This document shows positions 17,631 to 26,630 of a DNA stretch of 64,000 nucleotides, in pieces. Location of the stretch: NCBI GenBank assembly GCA_000247545.1, contig CP003316.1, forward strand, positions 1,025,233-1,089,232. Reading direction: 5' to 3'. The notes under the pieces are model-generated. The model ran no database searches, had not been told where the DNA came from, and saw nothing but the letters and a program-made list of their open reading frames with translations. A program made the position numbers and the translations under genes. The stretch is from Pyrobaculum oguniense TE7 (GTDB lineage: Archaea; Thermoproteota; Thermoprotei; Thermoproteales; Thermoproteaceae). How positions within the stretch are numbered: the first letter of the stretch is position 1; each line of letters opens with the position of its first letter.

Positions 17631-19058
17631 ATGCGAGCCCTGGCCTTAGTCATACTTCTGTCGGCTTTAGCTTTGTCCGCCACGATTTTGACTAGGGCTG
17701 ACCAAGCCTCAATTGATGCAGCTCTGCCGGTGCTCCAGAAGTATATCCCCGACGTGAAGATCATCCCGGCGGATCCTACCCAATGGCGGACTTTAATAAG
17801 CAGGGGAGAGGTTGACTTCTTGTGGGCCGGCGCGCCGGTGCTCTATGAAGCCCTTCTAAAAGAGGGCTACCTGTCGCCTATGCCCGACGTGCCGGAGCTT
17901 GGACAGGTGCCGGACAAGATAGGCAATATCCAACTGAAGAGAGTGGGGCCGGACGGGAAGACGTATTATGTTGTATACGCGCTCCTGGGCTACGTAATCG
18001 GCTACAGCCCTGAGTCCCTCCGCAGAGCCGGGGTAGCCCCTGTCTGTACCTGGCGCGACTTAGCCTCGCTCAACTTAACCAAGTACTACCTCCAGACGGG
18101 GAGCAAGCCTCTGGCCATCGCTAAGCCTACAAAGTCTACGTCAACCGCGGCGATGATGCAACTGGTGACGGAGATCTACGGCTGGGAGGAGGGGTGGAGG
18201 TACTTGGCGGCGATGGCGGCGATGGCCAGGTTTGTGGACTCCAGCGGCGCGGTTAGGGACGCTGTGAAGAGAGGAGAGGCGCTATTCGGTCCAATGGTCG
18301 ACTACTACGTCTTCCTAGCTGGACTAGACTACTGCATCCCCACTGACGGGACTGACGTCTTGTTCGACCCCATTGCTGTGCCCCGCGGCGCCAACACAAC
18401 CGTGGCTGCTATTCTGACTAGGGTGTTCCTCACAGAAATGGAGAAGAGGCTTGTGGACAGGTACCTCCTCCCCGGCAACCCGGCCGTGCTGGACTCCCCA
18501 GACGTGAACCAGACTAAGGCTGCCTTGCTCAAGCAACATCTCCAAAAATTGATGAGCTCCAAGATCATGTATGTGCCGCCGGAGAGGAGCGCCTCGTATT
18601 ACTACTCCTTCATCTACTACTACGAGGCGACGCTGGTAGACCTACAAGACGTGCTCACAGACGTCTGGGCCAGGTTGGTAGACGCCTACTTCTCTGGCAA
18701 AATCACAGCTCGGCAGTTCGAGGAGCTGTGGAGGAGACTGGGGGCGCCTGTGAACTTCACAGACCCCGAAACCGGGAAGACTACTGCCTTCACCTTCCAG
18801 ACGGCGGTGGAGATGAACGGCAAGGTGGGAAGCGATCCAGTGTACAGAGACAAGGTGTACAAGGCATGGCGCGAGGCGGCCAGGGCGAAGTACGAGAGCG
18901 TGGCCCAGGAGCTCCAGCGCTACATCCAAGAAAACGCGGCTAAGCCTCAAGAGAGCTCTACACCCCCAGCAACGTCTCAAGACTACACCTCTCTAATCGT
19001 GGCCGCCTTGCTGGTTGCGTTGGTGGCAATATCGCTAGTGCTACTGAGACGCAGATAG
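17631..19058 (+). CDS. Membrane-anchored solute-binding-like protein
   Basis: 475 residues: signal helix (1-18), a two-lobed periplasmic-binding-protein-like domain (features such as GEVDFLWAGAPVLYEALLKEG, YVIGYSPESL, GEALFGPMVDYY and AVPRGANT), a C-terminal stretch rich in Pro/Ser/Thr and a final membrane helix with LLRRR. It therefore sits on the outer face of the membrane. Type-2 extracellular binding proteins for iron, sulfate or sugars are the nearest general likeness. No ABC permease or ATPase adjoins, so the partner is elsewhere. TATA CTTTAAAAAC lies 25 bases before the ATG. Confidence 0.75.
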   Translation: MRALALVILLSALALSATILTRADQASIDAALPVLQKYIPDVKIIPADPTQWRTLISRGEVDFLWAGAPVLYEALLKEGYLSPMPDVPELGQVPDKIGNIQLKRVGPDGKTYYVVYALLGYVIGYSPESLRRAGVAPVCTWRDLASLNLTKYYLQTGSKPLAIAKPTKSTSTAAMMQLVTEIYGWEEGWRYLAAMAAMARFVDSSGAVRDAVKRGEALFGPMVDYYVFLAGLDYCIPTDGTDVLFDPIAVPRGANTTVAAILTRVFLTEMEKRLVDRYLLPGNPAVLDSPDVNQTKAALLKQHLQKLMSSKIMYVPPERSASYYYSFIYYYEATLVDLQDVLTDVWARLVDAYFSGKITARQFEELWRRLGAPVNFTDPETGKTTAFTFQTAVEMNGKVGSDPVYRDKVYKAWREAARAKYESVAQELQRYIQENAAKPQESSTPPATSQDYTSLIVAALLVALVAISLVLLRRR

Positions 19059-19313
19059 AGCCTTCTCCTCGCGGCAAGAACAATACTCCCTAACGACGTC
19101 TAAAATCTCCTCCGCCCCCCACTTGAGGAAATACAACCCACCCAGCACCATCAAAGACGTGGAGGCAATCACGGCCACCGCCAGCGCCGGAGGCTGAGTA
19201 GCAAAACCAGCGAGGCCCATGAAGAACATCATCACGCCCGCGTGGAGTATCGACAAGCCAAAAAGAACCATGCCAATACCAATTACGACCCCCCACCCGC
19301 TCACATCTTCCAC
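19041..19313 (-). CDS. Small two-to-three-helix membrane protein
   Basis: 90 residues with hydrophobic segments at about 8-37 and 43-62 and a Cys pair (CSC) near the basic C-terminus. GTG start with TTTTTAATATT just upstream. Its end overlaps the end of the binding-protein gene by 18 bases in convergent orientation. Function unknown. Confidence 0.6.
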   Translation of the reverse strand: MEDVSGWGVVIGIGMVLFGLSILHAGVMMFFMGLAGFATQPPALAVAVIASTSLMVLGGLYFLKWGAEEILDVVREYCSCREEKALSASQ

Positions 19314-19374
19314 TATTCACAATATTAAAAAGTTTTTGGCCAATTTATTGGGTTTTTTCGCCTCAGCTTTACAA

Positions 19375-19394
19375 GCCCCGCCCTTCAGGGCAGG
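19375..19394. repeat. Hairpin like IS200/IS605 (TnpB) element ends
   Basis: GCCC-TTCA-GGGC forms a tight stem-loop, extended by CC/GG past one mismatch. On the minus strand it reads CCTGCCCTGAAGGGCGGGGC, much like the conserved hairpin found near the ends of archaeal IS200/IS605 and TnpB elements. No transposase or tnpB frame remains nearby, so this would be a solo end or relic. From memory of the motif only. Confidence 0.4.
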
Positions 19395-19564
19395 TACGAG
19401 CCAGTGTAGGCAATGGCCAGAGAACTGCGACAAGGTCAATTTGAGCACCTCCGATGGTGTGTGATCGATCCTCAGTGTTATCCTTTTTGCCGGCGTGTCT
19501 TCCGCTGTAGAGAGAGTGGAGCCTCTAATGCGCCGGCTCCTCTCAACCTCGCCGCGTCGCTGAC

Positions 19565-19747
19565 CTATGCGTCTGTTGCGTGGAGAAACCTCACTGGCCA
19601 AGCCCGTCGGAGGAACCCCTCCTTATCGACATAGGCTTTGAAGACGTGATCCCCATGCATTACAATAAATTCTTCGAAATCACCTCTATCCTGTGGCCAC
19701 TCAACGCGTATCTGCCTCTTGCACACGGGGCACGTGATGGTGACCAT
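19565..19747 (-). CDS. 60-aa zinc-finger-like protein
   Basis: The frame encodes a CPVC knuckle at residues 6-9 and a downstream His pair (MHGDH), together a possible C2H2-type zinc site. Unlike most genes here the start has a strong Shine-Dalgarno (AGGAGGT) immediately before the ATG and a TATA (TTTAAATA) some 33 bases upstream, implying a short leader. Function unknown; size suits a regulator or adaptor. Confidence 0.65.
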   Translation of the reverse strand: MVTITCPVCKRQIRVEWPQDRGDFEEFIVMHGDHVFKAYVDKEGFLRRAWPVRFLHATDA

Positions 19748-20036
19748 AACCTCCTTATATTATAATTATTTAAACGAAACGGGGTAATACTTTGCTACAT
19801 GTGAAAGTTCTAGCAACCAGACTCTTGACGAAGGGGGGTTGCGCATATCGGAAATAGGCCGTCCAACTGGCATACATCTTTGATAGAATATGTTATGACT
19901 CGAAACTGTCGGTTTCTAGCCCTCTCTCAGCGGTTTTATTGCTCTTATGTAGCCTCATACGCGACATGCGCCGTCGCTCTTCAGTTTTGTGGTTTTTGCT
20001 GAGAAGTGTAGCGGCGGGGGAGAATATGCTGGCTTC

Positions 20037-21173
20037 TTAGAGAAACTCGTCTAATCTCTTAATGTTTTTTATGAGAGAGATCGGGTCTTTCCCCACCAGC
20101 GCGGTGTATGTCTTGTAGTTTTCGTCAAGCGGCGTCAGCTGGAGTCTGCGTAGGGTTTCTCTTATCTGCCAGTTGCCCACCGAGACGTAGTACCTCTCGC
20201 CTATCCACCTCACCATTGCCACCGTCCCCCGCCTGCCCATTGAAGCCAGTTTCTCCAGGATCGCCAGCCTGGCGGCTTCGTAGCCGCCGTCCATGGTGCT
20301 TCGCACTCCCCGGGGGTCTTCCGCCACCTCTATCTCGGCGACTCTTCCTGCATATGTCCACTTCTCCAGGTAGTAGAACCTAAGCGGGCCGGGGACCACG
20401 GCGACTAGGTAGCGGTTGTCTAGATACTCGGCGTATCCGTATAGGGGTTGAGAAACCTCCGGCATATGCCTAACCTGTTGCGCCAAGGCGTCGCCGATAG
20501 CCACGTCAACTGCGGTTATGCTCCACCGCGTCGGGACGAGCCTCCGCCTGTGCCTCGCCCCGAGTAGGCCTAGGGCGAAGGCCCTCTGTATAGTGTAGAG
20601 GTCGACACCCCTTCTGTACAGCTCCACGGCAGCCGCCCCGGCGCCCAGGTCGTCGGACATCAGCTTATCCAACGCCCGCGGCACCGCCGGGTTGCCGTCT
20701 ATCCTCAAGGCCTCGATGGGCGCCCTGGGGCCCATGGGCTTTTCCCTTAGGTCGAACCTAAGGCTCTCTACAGGGGTTTTGGCTAGGCGCATCTCCACGT
20801 CCACCGGCCTCTCGGAGACGGCGAGGAGGGGCAACTCGCCGAGTTTCCGCGGGCTTGTCTGTGCCGCGTAGCCGAAGACCATGTAGCTCCTGAGCCTTAT
20901 AATGTCCTCCAGCTCCCTCCCCCAGAGCAGCCGCGGGTCGTCGTATGCTCTGGCCTCTTCGCCCGTGACATCGGGGGGCTCTCCGATGTAGACCCTCACC
21001 CGAGGCCACCCAGCCTCGCCGACAACTGCGCTGGGGGGCGTGGCGCCGAAGACCTCCCGGCCCCGGATCTTGAGGAGGGAGGACTTCACAGCCCTAATCC
21101 TCTCCTCGATGGGGCACCTCGGCAGACCGCACAGCATCTTCCGCCCCTGGCACTTGGCGCATATCGAATACAT
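20037..21173 (-). CDS. nreA: DNA repair protein NreA
   Basis: 378 residues. N-terminal zinc finger with Cys5, Cys8, Cys15 and Cys20 (CAKC, CGLPRC), then the Nre family core (FGATPPSAVVGEAGWPRV, VYIGEPPD, DPRLLWG) and a C-terminal domain ending KRLDEFL. Archaeal NreA works in repair of DNA damage and many members end in a PCNA-binding peptide; the QxxLxxFF form is only partly kept here. ATG start with TTTTATCTATA about 24-28 bases upstream; monocistronic. Confidence 0.85.
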   Translation of the reverse strand: MYSICAKCQGRKMLCGLPRCPIEERIRAVKSSLLKIRGREVFGATPPSAVVGEAGWPRVRVYIGEPPDVTGEEARAYDDPRLLWGRELEDIIRLRSYMVFGYAAQTSPRKLGELPLLAVSERPVDVEMRLAKTPVESLRFDLREKPMGPRAPIEALRIDGNPAVPRALDKLMSDDLGAGAAAVELYRRGVDLYTIQRAFALGLLGARHRRRLVPTRWSITAVDVAIGDALAQQVRHMPEVSQPLYGYAEYLDNRYLVAVVPGPLRFYYLEKWTYAGRVAEIEVAEDPRGVRSTMDGGYEAARLAILEKLASMGRRGTVAMVRWIGERYYVSVGNWQIRETLRRLQLTPLDENYKTYTALVGKDPISLIKNIKRLDEFL

Positions 21174-21729
21174 CTAACCCCACTTGGGAATATAGATAAA
21201 AACCTCACGTTTTACTACGACACGCGCGGAAAGGGGTTAAGAATTCGGGGGCTCATCGGCGGCGCCGCTTAAAACGAGAGCGGCGCTGTGCGCCGTATAC
21301 GCCTGAACTCTTTCGAAAACACGGGTTGAACCTCAGCGGACAGGTTATTGACGCCATTAGGCACTACGCCGATTTGATAAAGTAGGAGAAGTGACATGTG
21401 GAAGGTGTGGCCTAGCGTGCCTTGAAGAGAAGGCATAAAGGTAGGCGAGGCCCTAGTGCGATTTCGCCATTAATTTCCTATTATGCTGTACAACAACGCA
21501 ATGGGGCGTTCTTCACAGGCAACGCGGTGATCAGGAAGGCGAGGCGTTGCTAACAATGTTTCTCCTGAGCCGCGTCTGGGAGCTATCCGCCGCTCCACGG
21601 AGGTATCTCCTGCGTTCTTTGTGGCATTTCGCCACGGTACATACATCCAATGCCAGATGGGCTGGGGGAGTTTATTGGCGACCAGCCGGCGCTTTATTGC
21701 TTAAATACTTACGTGGAGGGGGTGGTGAA
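21174..21729. other. Intergenic stretch with gene relics
   Basis: About 550 bases without an intact gene. A plus-strand piece around 21280-21384 reads RRCAPYTPELFRKHGL then SGQVIDAIRHYADLIK and a TAG, which looks like a real protein C-terminus with no head. A short frame after it begins TCGRCGLACLEEK, a Cys-rich knuckle. The promoter of the following HEPN gene (TTAAATAC, about 21698-21705) is at the right end. Confidence 0.3.
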
Positions 21730-22149
21730 ATGACAGGTTTAAGGGAGGAGGGCGTAGTGTGGCTGGAGGAGGCGGTGAGGGAGTGCGCTGCGGCGAAGTT
21801 GCTATTGCAACACTCTATTTACAACCTAGCTGCTTTCCACTCCCACCGGGCGGCCGAGAAGGCGTTGAAATCCCTCTTCTACCTCTTTTTAAGGAGGGAG
21901 CCCCCCAAGTGGCATAACCTCTTGGAGCTTTATAGAGAGTTGAGGGGGGCAGGCGTAGAGCTGTCGCCGGAACTTGTAGACGGGCTGGCGGTGTTGACTA
22001 AGTACTACGCCACATCTAGATATCCAGACGCCGCCGGCGGCCCGCCCTCTGAGCTGTTCACCAGACGCGAGGCTGAGTACGCCGTGGGCGTAGCCGCAGA
22101 GGTGGTGAGGCTGGCCGCCCTTGCCTATGGACGAGAGGCGAGCTGTTGA
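21730..22149 (+). CDS. HEPN domain protein (module 1)
   Basis: 139 residues of the four-helix HEPN fold: WLEEAVRECAAAKLLL, HRAAEKALKSLFYLF (the AAEKALK hallmark), then WHNLLELYREL and a C-terminal TRREAEYAV helix near KYYATSRYPDA. It precedes and overlaps an MNT nucleotidyltransferase by 23 bases, the usual toxin/antitoxin pair. The ATG at 21730 is used because TTAAATAC lies 28 bases ahead; the frame stays open upstream but without protein-like content. In such pairs HEPN is often an RNase, but the catalytic RxxxxH motif is not obvious here. Confidence 0.8.
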   Translation: MTGLREEGVVWLEEAVRECAAAKLLLQHSIYNLAAFHSHRAAEKALKSLFYLFLRREPPKWHNLLELYRELRGAGVELSPELVDGLAVLTKYYATSRYPDAAGGPPSELFTRREAEYAVGVAAEVVRLAALAYGREASC

Positions 22150-22453
22150 AACGGCCCGCCGCTTTATCTCAGAGCTGGAGAGGCGCGGCATCAAGGTGGC
22201 CGAGGCGTATCTCTTCGGGTCTTGGGCCAGGGGGGATTGGCTAGTTGACAGCGATGTGGACATCGTAATAATCTCCCCAGACTTCCGGGGGGTGCCGTGG
22301 CTTCAGAGGCTTGAGCTACTCGCCAAGGTGGAGGCGTCGCTTAACCTGCCGTTGCCAATAGACGCCCTCCCGTACACCCCCGAGGAGGTGGAGGCGTCCT
22401 CATCAGCCGTGTTGAGAGATGCGAAGAGGTACTGGAAGAAGATCTGGCCATAG
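22127..22453 (+). CDS. MNT nucleotidyltransferase (module 1)
   Basis: 108 residues with the minimal nucleotidyltransferase motif GSWARGDWLVDSDVDIVI, both Asp of the DxD pair present, and the usual LPIDALPYTPEE end region. The ATG inside the HEPN gene is preferred; a TTG two codons earlier is possible. Such proteins neutralise the HEPN partner, in studied cases by adding AMP groups to it. Confidence 0.85.
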   Translation: MDERRAVETARRFISELERRGIKVAEAYLFGSWARGDWLVDSDVDIVIISPDFRGVPWLQRLELLAKVEASLNLPLPIDALPYTPEEVEASSSAVLRDAKRYWKKIWP

Positions 22454-22795
22454 ACACCCCTCTCTCCCCATGGATGCCACCCGGTTGACGGGCCCCGCGT
22501 AGAGGAGCCGCTCTGTTGTATAGGACGGCGCCAGTTATCCAGAGACGTAAAGTCAGCGGCGCCGATTGCCGCACCGCCCGGTGAGCTGGGGGTGATTAAG
22601 TATACGCCAGGTCACTTAATCTGGGAGGGGGCACGCGGCGCTTTTCTCCCCCCAAACCCCCGGCGACATCCCATGAGTCCCTTGTGACGGCAAGACTTCG
22701 CTCATGAAGATTATGCAAGTGCGAGATCTCCAGGTCATGTCTGCGGCTAGTGTACATCATGCGTAAACTTTATATGTATACTAATATGTCTACAC
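22454..22795. other. Gap without a supported gene
   Basis: About 340 bases. I see GC-rich inverted segments and a G5/C6 pair (GGGAGGGGG, TCTCCCCCC near 22622-22655) but no convincing coding frame or RNA. At the right end, CTTTATAT centred at 22772 is the TATA element of vapB, 24 bases before its GTG. Confidence 0.4.
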
Positions 22796-23029
22796 GTGAG
22801 CGAGGTGATCTCGGTTAGGGTGAGGAAGGGGCTTAAGGAGGAGCTTGAGGAGCTCGGCATAGACTACGCAGAAGCTATCAGGAGGTTTCTGGAAGAGCTG
22901 GTGGCTGTGGAGAGGAGGAGGCGTGCCTTGGATAGGGCCAGGGCGTTGAGGGAAAGGCTTAGCGTGAGGGGGCTTTTCCCTACCAGCGTTGACCTCATAA
23001 GAGAGGATAGAGATGCGGCTAGTCGTTGA
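22796..23029 (+). CDS. vapB: VapB-type antitoxin
   Basis: 77 residues: a ribbon-helix-helix-like N-terminus (VISVRVRKGLKEELEELGI, DYAEAIRRFLEELV) and a charged C-terminal tail ending near VDLIREDRD, the part that caps the PIN toxin. GTG start, leaderless. Overlaps vapC by 17 bases. It should also repress its own promoter. Confidence 0.85.
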   Translation: MSEVISVRVRKGLKEELEELGIDYAEAIRRFLEELVAVERRRRALDRARALRERLSVRGLFPTSVDLIREDRDAASR

Positions 23030-23420
23030 CGCTTCTGCTATAGCCGCATTGTATCTACCTGAGGAGGGGAGCGAGCAGGTGGAAAAAGCGCTGAGCCAAG
23101 CCAGATCTCTACATACCCTCGACCTAGCCGCCAACGAGGTCGCCAACGTCGTGTGGAAGCATACTAGGCGCGGGCTCCTCCGGCAAGAAGAGGCGGCTGA
23201 ACTGGTGGAGGAGGCGTTGCGGCTTCTCAAGACCTTGGAGGTGCACACCTACGCAGAGGTGCTGGAGGACGCCCTCCGCCTAGCGCTTAGACACGGCATC
23301 ACGGTCTACGACGCCGCCTACGCGGCCCTAGCCGAAAAGATAGGAGGGAAGTTGCTCACCCTAGATAAGCAATTAGCTGAAAAACTCCCAATAGCACTAA
23401 CCCCGGATCGTCTGCGATAG
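23013..23420 (+). CDS. vapC: VapC-type PIN-domain ribonuclease toxin
   Basis: 135 residues with a complete PIN fold: Asp5 in VVDASAIAALYL, Glu in AANEVANVVWKH, Asp in ITVYDAAYAALAE and Asp in LLTLDKQLAE, the four acidic residues that hold the metal. VapC toxins cut tRNA or rRNA. This is the only VapC in the window that is intact. Confidence 0.9.
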   Translation: MRLVVDASAIAALYLPEEGSEQVEKALSQARSLHTLDLAANEVANVVWKHTRRGLLRQEEAAELVEEALRLLKTLEVHTYAEVLEDALRLALRHGITVYDAAYAALAEKIGGKLLTLDKQLAEKLPIALTPDRLR

Positions 23421-23620
23421 ATGTCGAGATGCGCTGTGTGCTGAAGGGCTCAGCGTAAGAGGCGGGGAGGCCCTGCCTCGGCTATGGCCGAGGATAGGTG
23501 TGTACTGGTCTTTTCAAGACGTCGAAATGTTGAGGAGCTAGGCGGCGAGGAGGTGAATAGGCGAGAGCGGCTGATTCTGTGGCCCTCCATCCCGTTATGG
23601 TCCATCTACGCGGCGATGCC

Positions 23621-24715
23621 CTAGAGGAAAGAGCGGTAGAGCCTCCCATACCTCCCCGGGCGGCCTCTTACGGGGATCTCGTAGCCGCATTTGGGGCATC
23701 TCCCATCCCTAAGCTCGATCTTGACCGCTCTGTCCCCGCTCCTCCTTATCACCGGATAGCCGCATCTGGGGCAGTAGGTGTGTTGGCCGGGGTGGCCGGG
23801 GACGTTGCCCACGTATACGTAGTCCAGCTCCCTACGCGCCTTGCGCCAAAGCTCCTCTAGGAGCTCCGGCGGCGTCGGCGGGTTCGCCAGCTTGTGGGCT
23901 GGGAAATACGCCGTGATGTGGAGCGGCGTCTCCCGGCCGAGGGAGGCAACGGCGTTGAGCACCTCCTCAGCGTCGCCGTCGTTTACGCCGGGGATTACAA
24001 GGTATGTGAACTCCAAGTGAACCCCAAGGCTTTTGGCGTACCGCGCGGTTGAGAGTAGCTTGTCCAAATCCGCGGCTAGCCACCTCCTGTACGTCTCCCT
24101 CCCCCCTTTTATGTCCACGTTCATCCCCTCCATCCCGGCCTCGGCAAGCCGCCTCACCGCCTCCTCTGTGAGGTACCCGTTGGTGTTTATCGAGGCGTGC
24201 AACCCCCTCGCCCGCGCCAGCTTAAACACGTCCTCGGCGTACTCCGCCAACAGAGTTGGCTCGTTGAAGCTGACGTTGACCCCCGAGTCGCCGTTCTCCA
24301 AAGCCCACTCCACTACCCTCTCAGGCGGCACAAACGCGCCCACCGGCGAGGCCACCTTGCTTAGGTGCCAGTTCTGGCACCAGGCACAGGGGAAGTTGCA
24401 TCCCCACGTGCTGATGGTGAGGGCCGAGGTGCCGGGGTAGAAGTGGTACAGAGGCTTAATCTCCATCGGCCTCGACTCGGCCGCCGTGAGGAGGCCGTAC
24501 CCTGCCGTGTAGAGCCTGCCCTCCAGGTTGAACCTCATGCCGCAGGCGCCTAAAGAGCCGGGGCCTAGCACGCATCTCCTGTGGCATAAGGTGCACTGGA
24601 CACGGCCGTCCCCGATCCGCGTGTAATACGGCGACTCCCTTACGTTGGGAAGTCTAAGCAGAGAGACGCTCGGCCTATACGCCGGCTGAGGCCATGAATA
24701 AACAGGCCTACTCAT
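23621..24715 (-). CDS. Radical SAM enzyme, AmmeMemoRadiSam/PFL-activase-like
   Basis: 364 residues. Radical SAM cluster Cys106, Cys110, Cys113 in WGCNFPCAWCQNW; N-terminal Cys set at 41, 44, 48 and 58 (CTLCHRRC, ACG) typical of the AmmeMemoRadiSam family; and a C-terminal zinc ribbon (YCPRCGYP, RCPKCGYE). The family is genetically linked to AMMECR1 and MEMO proteins, neither of which is in this window. Start overlaps the end of the upstream permease gene by eight bases, implying one transcript. Substrate unknown. Confidence 0.88.
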   Translation of the reverse strand: MSRPVYSWPQPAYRPSVSLLRLPNVRESPYYTRIGDGRVQCTLCHRRCVLGPGSLGACGMRFNLEGRLYTAGYGLLTAAESRPMEIKPLYHFYPGTSALTISTWGCNFPCAWCQNWHLSKVASPVGAFVPPERVVEWALENGDSGVNVSFNEPTLLAEYAEDVFKLARARGLHASINTNGYLTEEAVRRLAEAGMEGMNVDIKGGRETYRRWLAADLDKLLSTARYAKSLGVHLEFTYLVIPGVNDGDAEEVLNAVASLGRETPLHITAYFPAHKLANPPTPPELLEELWRKARRELDYVYVGNVPGHPGQHTYCPRCGYPVIRRSGDRAVKIELRDGRCPKCGYEIPVRGRPGRYGRLYRSFL

Positions 24716-25724
24716 ACCTTAGCGCCTCCACCGGCCGGAGGGCGTAGAGCTTCCGAAACGCCGGGATTTGCGGCAGGGCTGAGAACACCGCCACAATGAC
24801 CGCCGCCTTAGCCACGCCGGCCCCCACGTCGATGTTTAGGCCCTCGATGTGGACGCCCGACGCCAGAAACGCCGCGGCCGCCACGCCCATCAGCGCCGGG
24901 GCGTAGAAGAGCATGGCGGCTAGGGTCAGCAACTGGCGCCTCTTCATCCCCACAACCCTCATCACGGCGAAGTCCTTCCAGTGGGCGTGCAGTGTGGACA
25001 TGGCCAAGGTGTAGTTCAGCGCCGCCACAGCCGCCGCCGAGGAGGCCGCCACGGCGGAGACCCCGGCGAGGTATAGGAGGAGCTGGCCCCAAAACGCCGA
25101 CAACAACAAGTCGGTGTCCAAAACAGCGGCCCCGGGGAACAATGCTCTTATGTCCTCCGCGCCTCCGCAGGCCCCCTTTTCCACTACCAATACGTCGAAG
25201 CGGGAGGCGCCTAGAAGCTCCGCGTCTAGGTACAAGTCGGCGGATAGCCCGGGGACGTAGATGACGCCCTCTAAGGCCCTTGCCACGGTCACCAAGAACG
25301 GCCGGTTGTTGACGTAGACGTAGAGCGCCTCACCCTCCGACGCCACATGCCGCGTCGCCGCCACCTCCAGAAGCCTCACCCCCTCCACAGCCCCTCGAGG
25401 GACAAACGCGGCTGTGACCCAGCGCTCCGTGCCGTTGACATACACCACCTTAATGGGCATGTAAACTACGCCGTAGGCACGTTCGGAACAGACAGCCGCC
25501 GCGGCCCTCACCACGTCGCCGCCGGCGAACTTCGCGTCTTGAGTTGGAAAAACCACGTACCTCCCCACGCCGAGAATCCCCCTAAGCTCGCCAGAGAGAA
25601 AGTTGCCAAGATCCCAGAAGGCGAAGACAGCGGCGAGGGCCAGAGTGGATAGGAACGCTGCTAGAAATATGCCAACTACAACCCCCCTCCTCTCCTCGGC
25701 GTAGATCGAATAAAGAGACAACAC
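24708..25724 (-). CDS. Orphan FtsX-type ABC permease
   Basis: 338 residues: N-terminal helix (VVVGIFLAAFLSTLALAAVFAFW), extracytoplasmic domain to about residue 210, three further helices and the closing LYALRPVEALRYE signature shared with the two cassette permeases. Within-family similarity to those two is low outside the ends. GTG start; an A/T-rich promoter lies before it. No ATPase adjoins, so it too may share the ATPase at 26631. Cotranscribed with the radical SAM gene. Confidence 0.8.
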   Translation of the reverse strand: MLSLYSIYAEERRGVVVGIFLAAFLSTLALAAVFAFWDLGNFLSGELRGILGVGRYVVFPTQDAKFAGGDVVRAAAAVCSERAYGVVYMPIKVVYVNGTERWVTAAFVPRGAVEGVRLLEVAATRHVASEGEALYVYVNNRPFLVTVARALEGVIYVPGLSADLYLDAELLGASRFDVLVVEKGACGGAEDIRALFPGAAVLDTDLLLSAFWGQLLLYLAGVSAVAASSAAAVAALNYTLAMSTLHAHWKDFAVMRVVGMKRRQLLTLAAMLFYAPALMGVAAAAFLASGVHIEGLNIDVGAGVAKAAVIVAVFSALPQIPAFRKLYALRPVEALRYE

Positions 25725-25767
25725 GGAAAAAAGTTTGACTTTTAGAAATATATACCTCGTCCTAACG

Positions 25768-25911
25768 CTATAAACAGATGACGTGGCCCGCCCACTTGAA
25801 ACAGAAGCAGAAGCACATACCGTCTATGCATATAATGTTCGGATTAGGCGTAGCCGCCGAGACGAAGCCGGCTACCGCGATGGTTCCCAGCAACGCAACT
25901 GCAGGCGCCAT
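25768..25911 (-). CDS. 47-aa exported Cys-rich microprotein
   Basis: The ATG frame encodes a signal-like helix (MAPAVALLGTIAVAGFVSA) and a short mature part containing IICIDGMCFCFCF, with five Cys in about 25 residues. GGAGAGG lies nine bases before the ATG as a ribosome-binding site; alternatively a TTG six codons upstream gives a more basic N-terminus. It lies between the permease promoter and a gene-poor stretch. Function unknown; metal or disulfide chemistry outside the membrane is a guess. Confidence 0.45.
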   Translation of the reverse strand: MAPAVALLGTIAVAGFVSAATPNPNIICIDGMCFCFCFKWAGHVICL

Positions 25912-26113
25912 CTTTATTATCCTCTCCAAACCTGCTATCTTTTGGAGTCATGAAACTTTCCAATTATCTACATTTTAATGAATGAGGTAATAAGCCATGT
26001 CAAATTAGTATGATGTACATTTCTTTGCCTTAGATAATGTACTTGTTCCTAGAGAAGTGCGATCTCTGCTATATAGTTGCAGGGTTTTTATTTAGTTCTC
26101 TGTTCTTTGTCAC

Positions 26114-26443
26114 ATGATACGACCCTTCCTTGCGGCTCTTGTGCCTTCGTTGGTTGCATATGCGCTTACTAAAATAGACGTTGCTCCCCTAGTGGTTTTT
26201 ATAATGATTGCAACAATTGTCGGCACTGTGTTTAAGAAGGGCCCACTGGCACAGGCGTTGCTGATCTTTGCCATAAACGCCGGCATGTGGCTCGCATTCA
26301 TCGGCGCGGCCCTTGCAGGTGCGGGCAGCGTCGTCGTGGTAGGCGGCGATTTCTACACGGCGTTGCTAGTTATTGCATTAACATATGTGGCGCTGTCTCT
26401 TGGATACGCCGCGGTGTACAAGTTGCTGGAAAAATGGTTTTAA
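26114..26443 (+). CDS. Small membrane protein
   Basis: 109 residues, three or four hydrophobic segments (about 4-34, 42-70, 76-100) rich in Ala and Ile. ATG 24 bases after TTTTATTTA. Composition is more AT-rich than neighbouring genes. It stands alone before the ABC ATPase. No family recognised. Confidence 0.65.
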   Translation: MIRPFLAALVPSLVAYALTKIDVAPLVVFIMIATIVGTVFKKGPLAQALLIFAINAGMWLAFIGAALAGAGSVVVVGGDFYTALLVIALTYVALSLGYAAVYKLLEKWF

Positions 26444-26630
26444 ATCGAGGGTTTTAACTACGCGAGGATTTGTGACTGCCGAGGGCGAGCCCGAACGGTG
26501 TGGACGCCGGGCCGGCAAGCAACATTTTCAAAACCGGTGAACTATCATCCTCATTGTAGATGAATTAGCCTGTGTTTCACTATTAGTAAACGCAAAGAAG
26601 CTAGTAGTTGTTAAGTCGGGGGAAGGGCCT

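Noticed and set aside
23484-23623. 46-codon plus-strand frame after vapC
   Set aside because: No promoter, low protein character, and it ends against the radical SAM gene; treated as chance.
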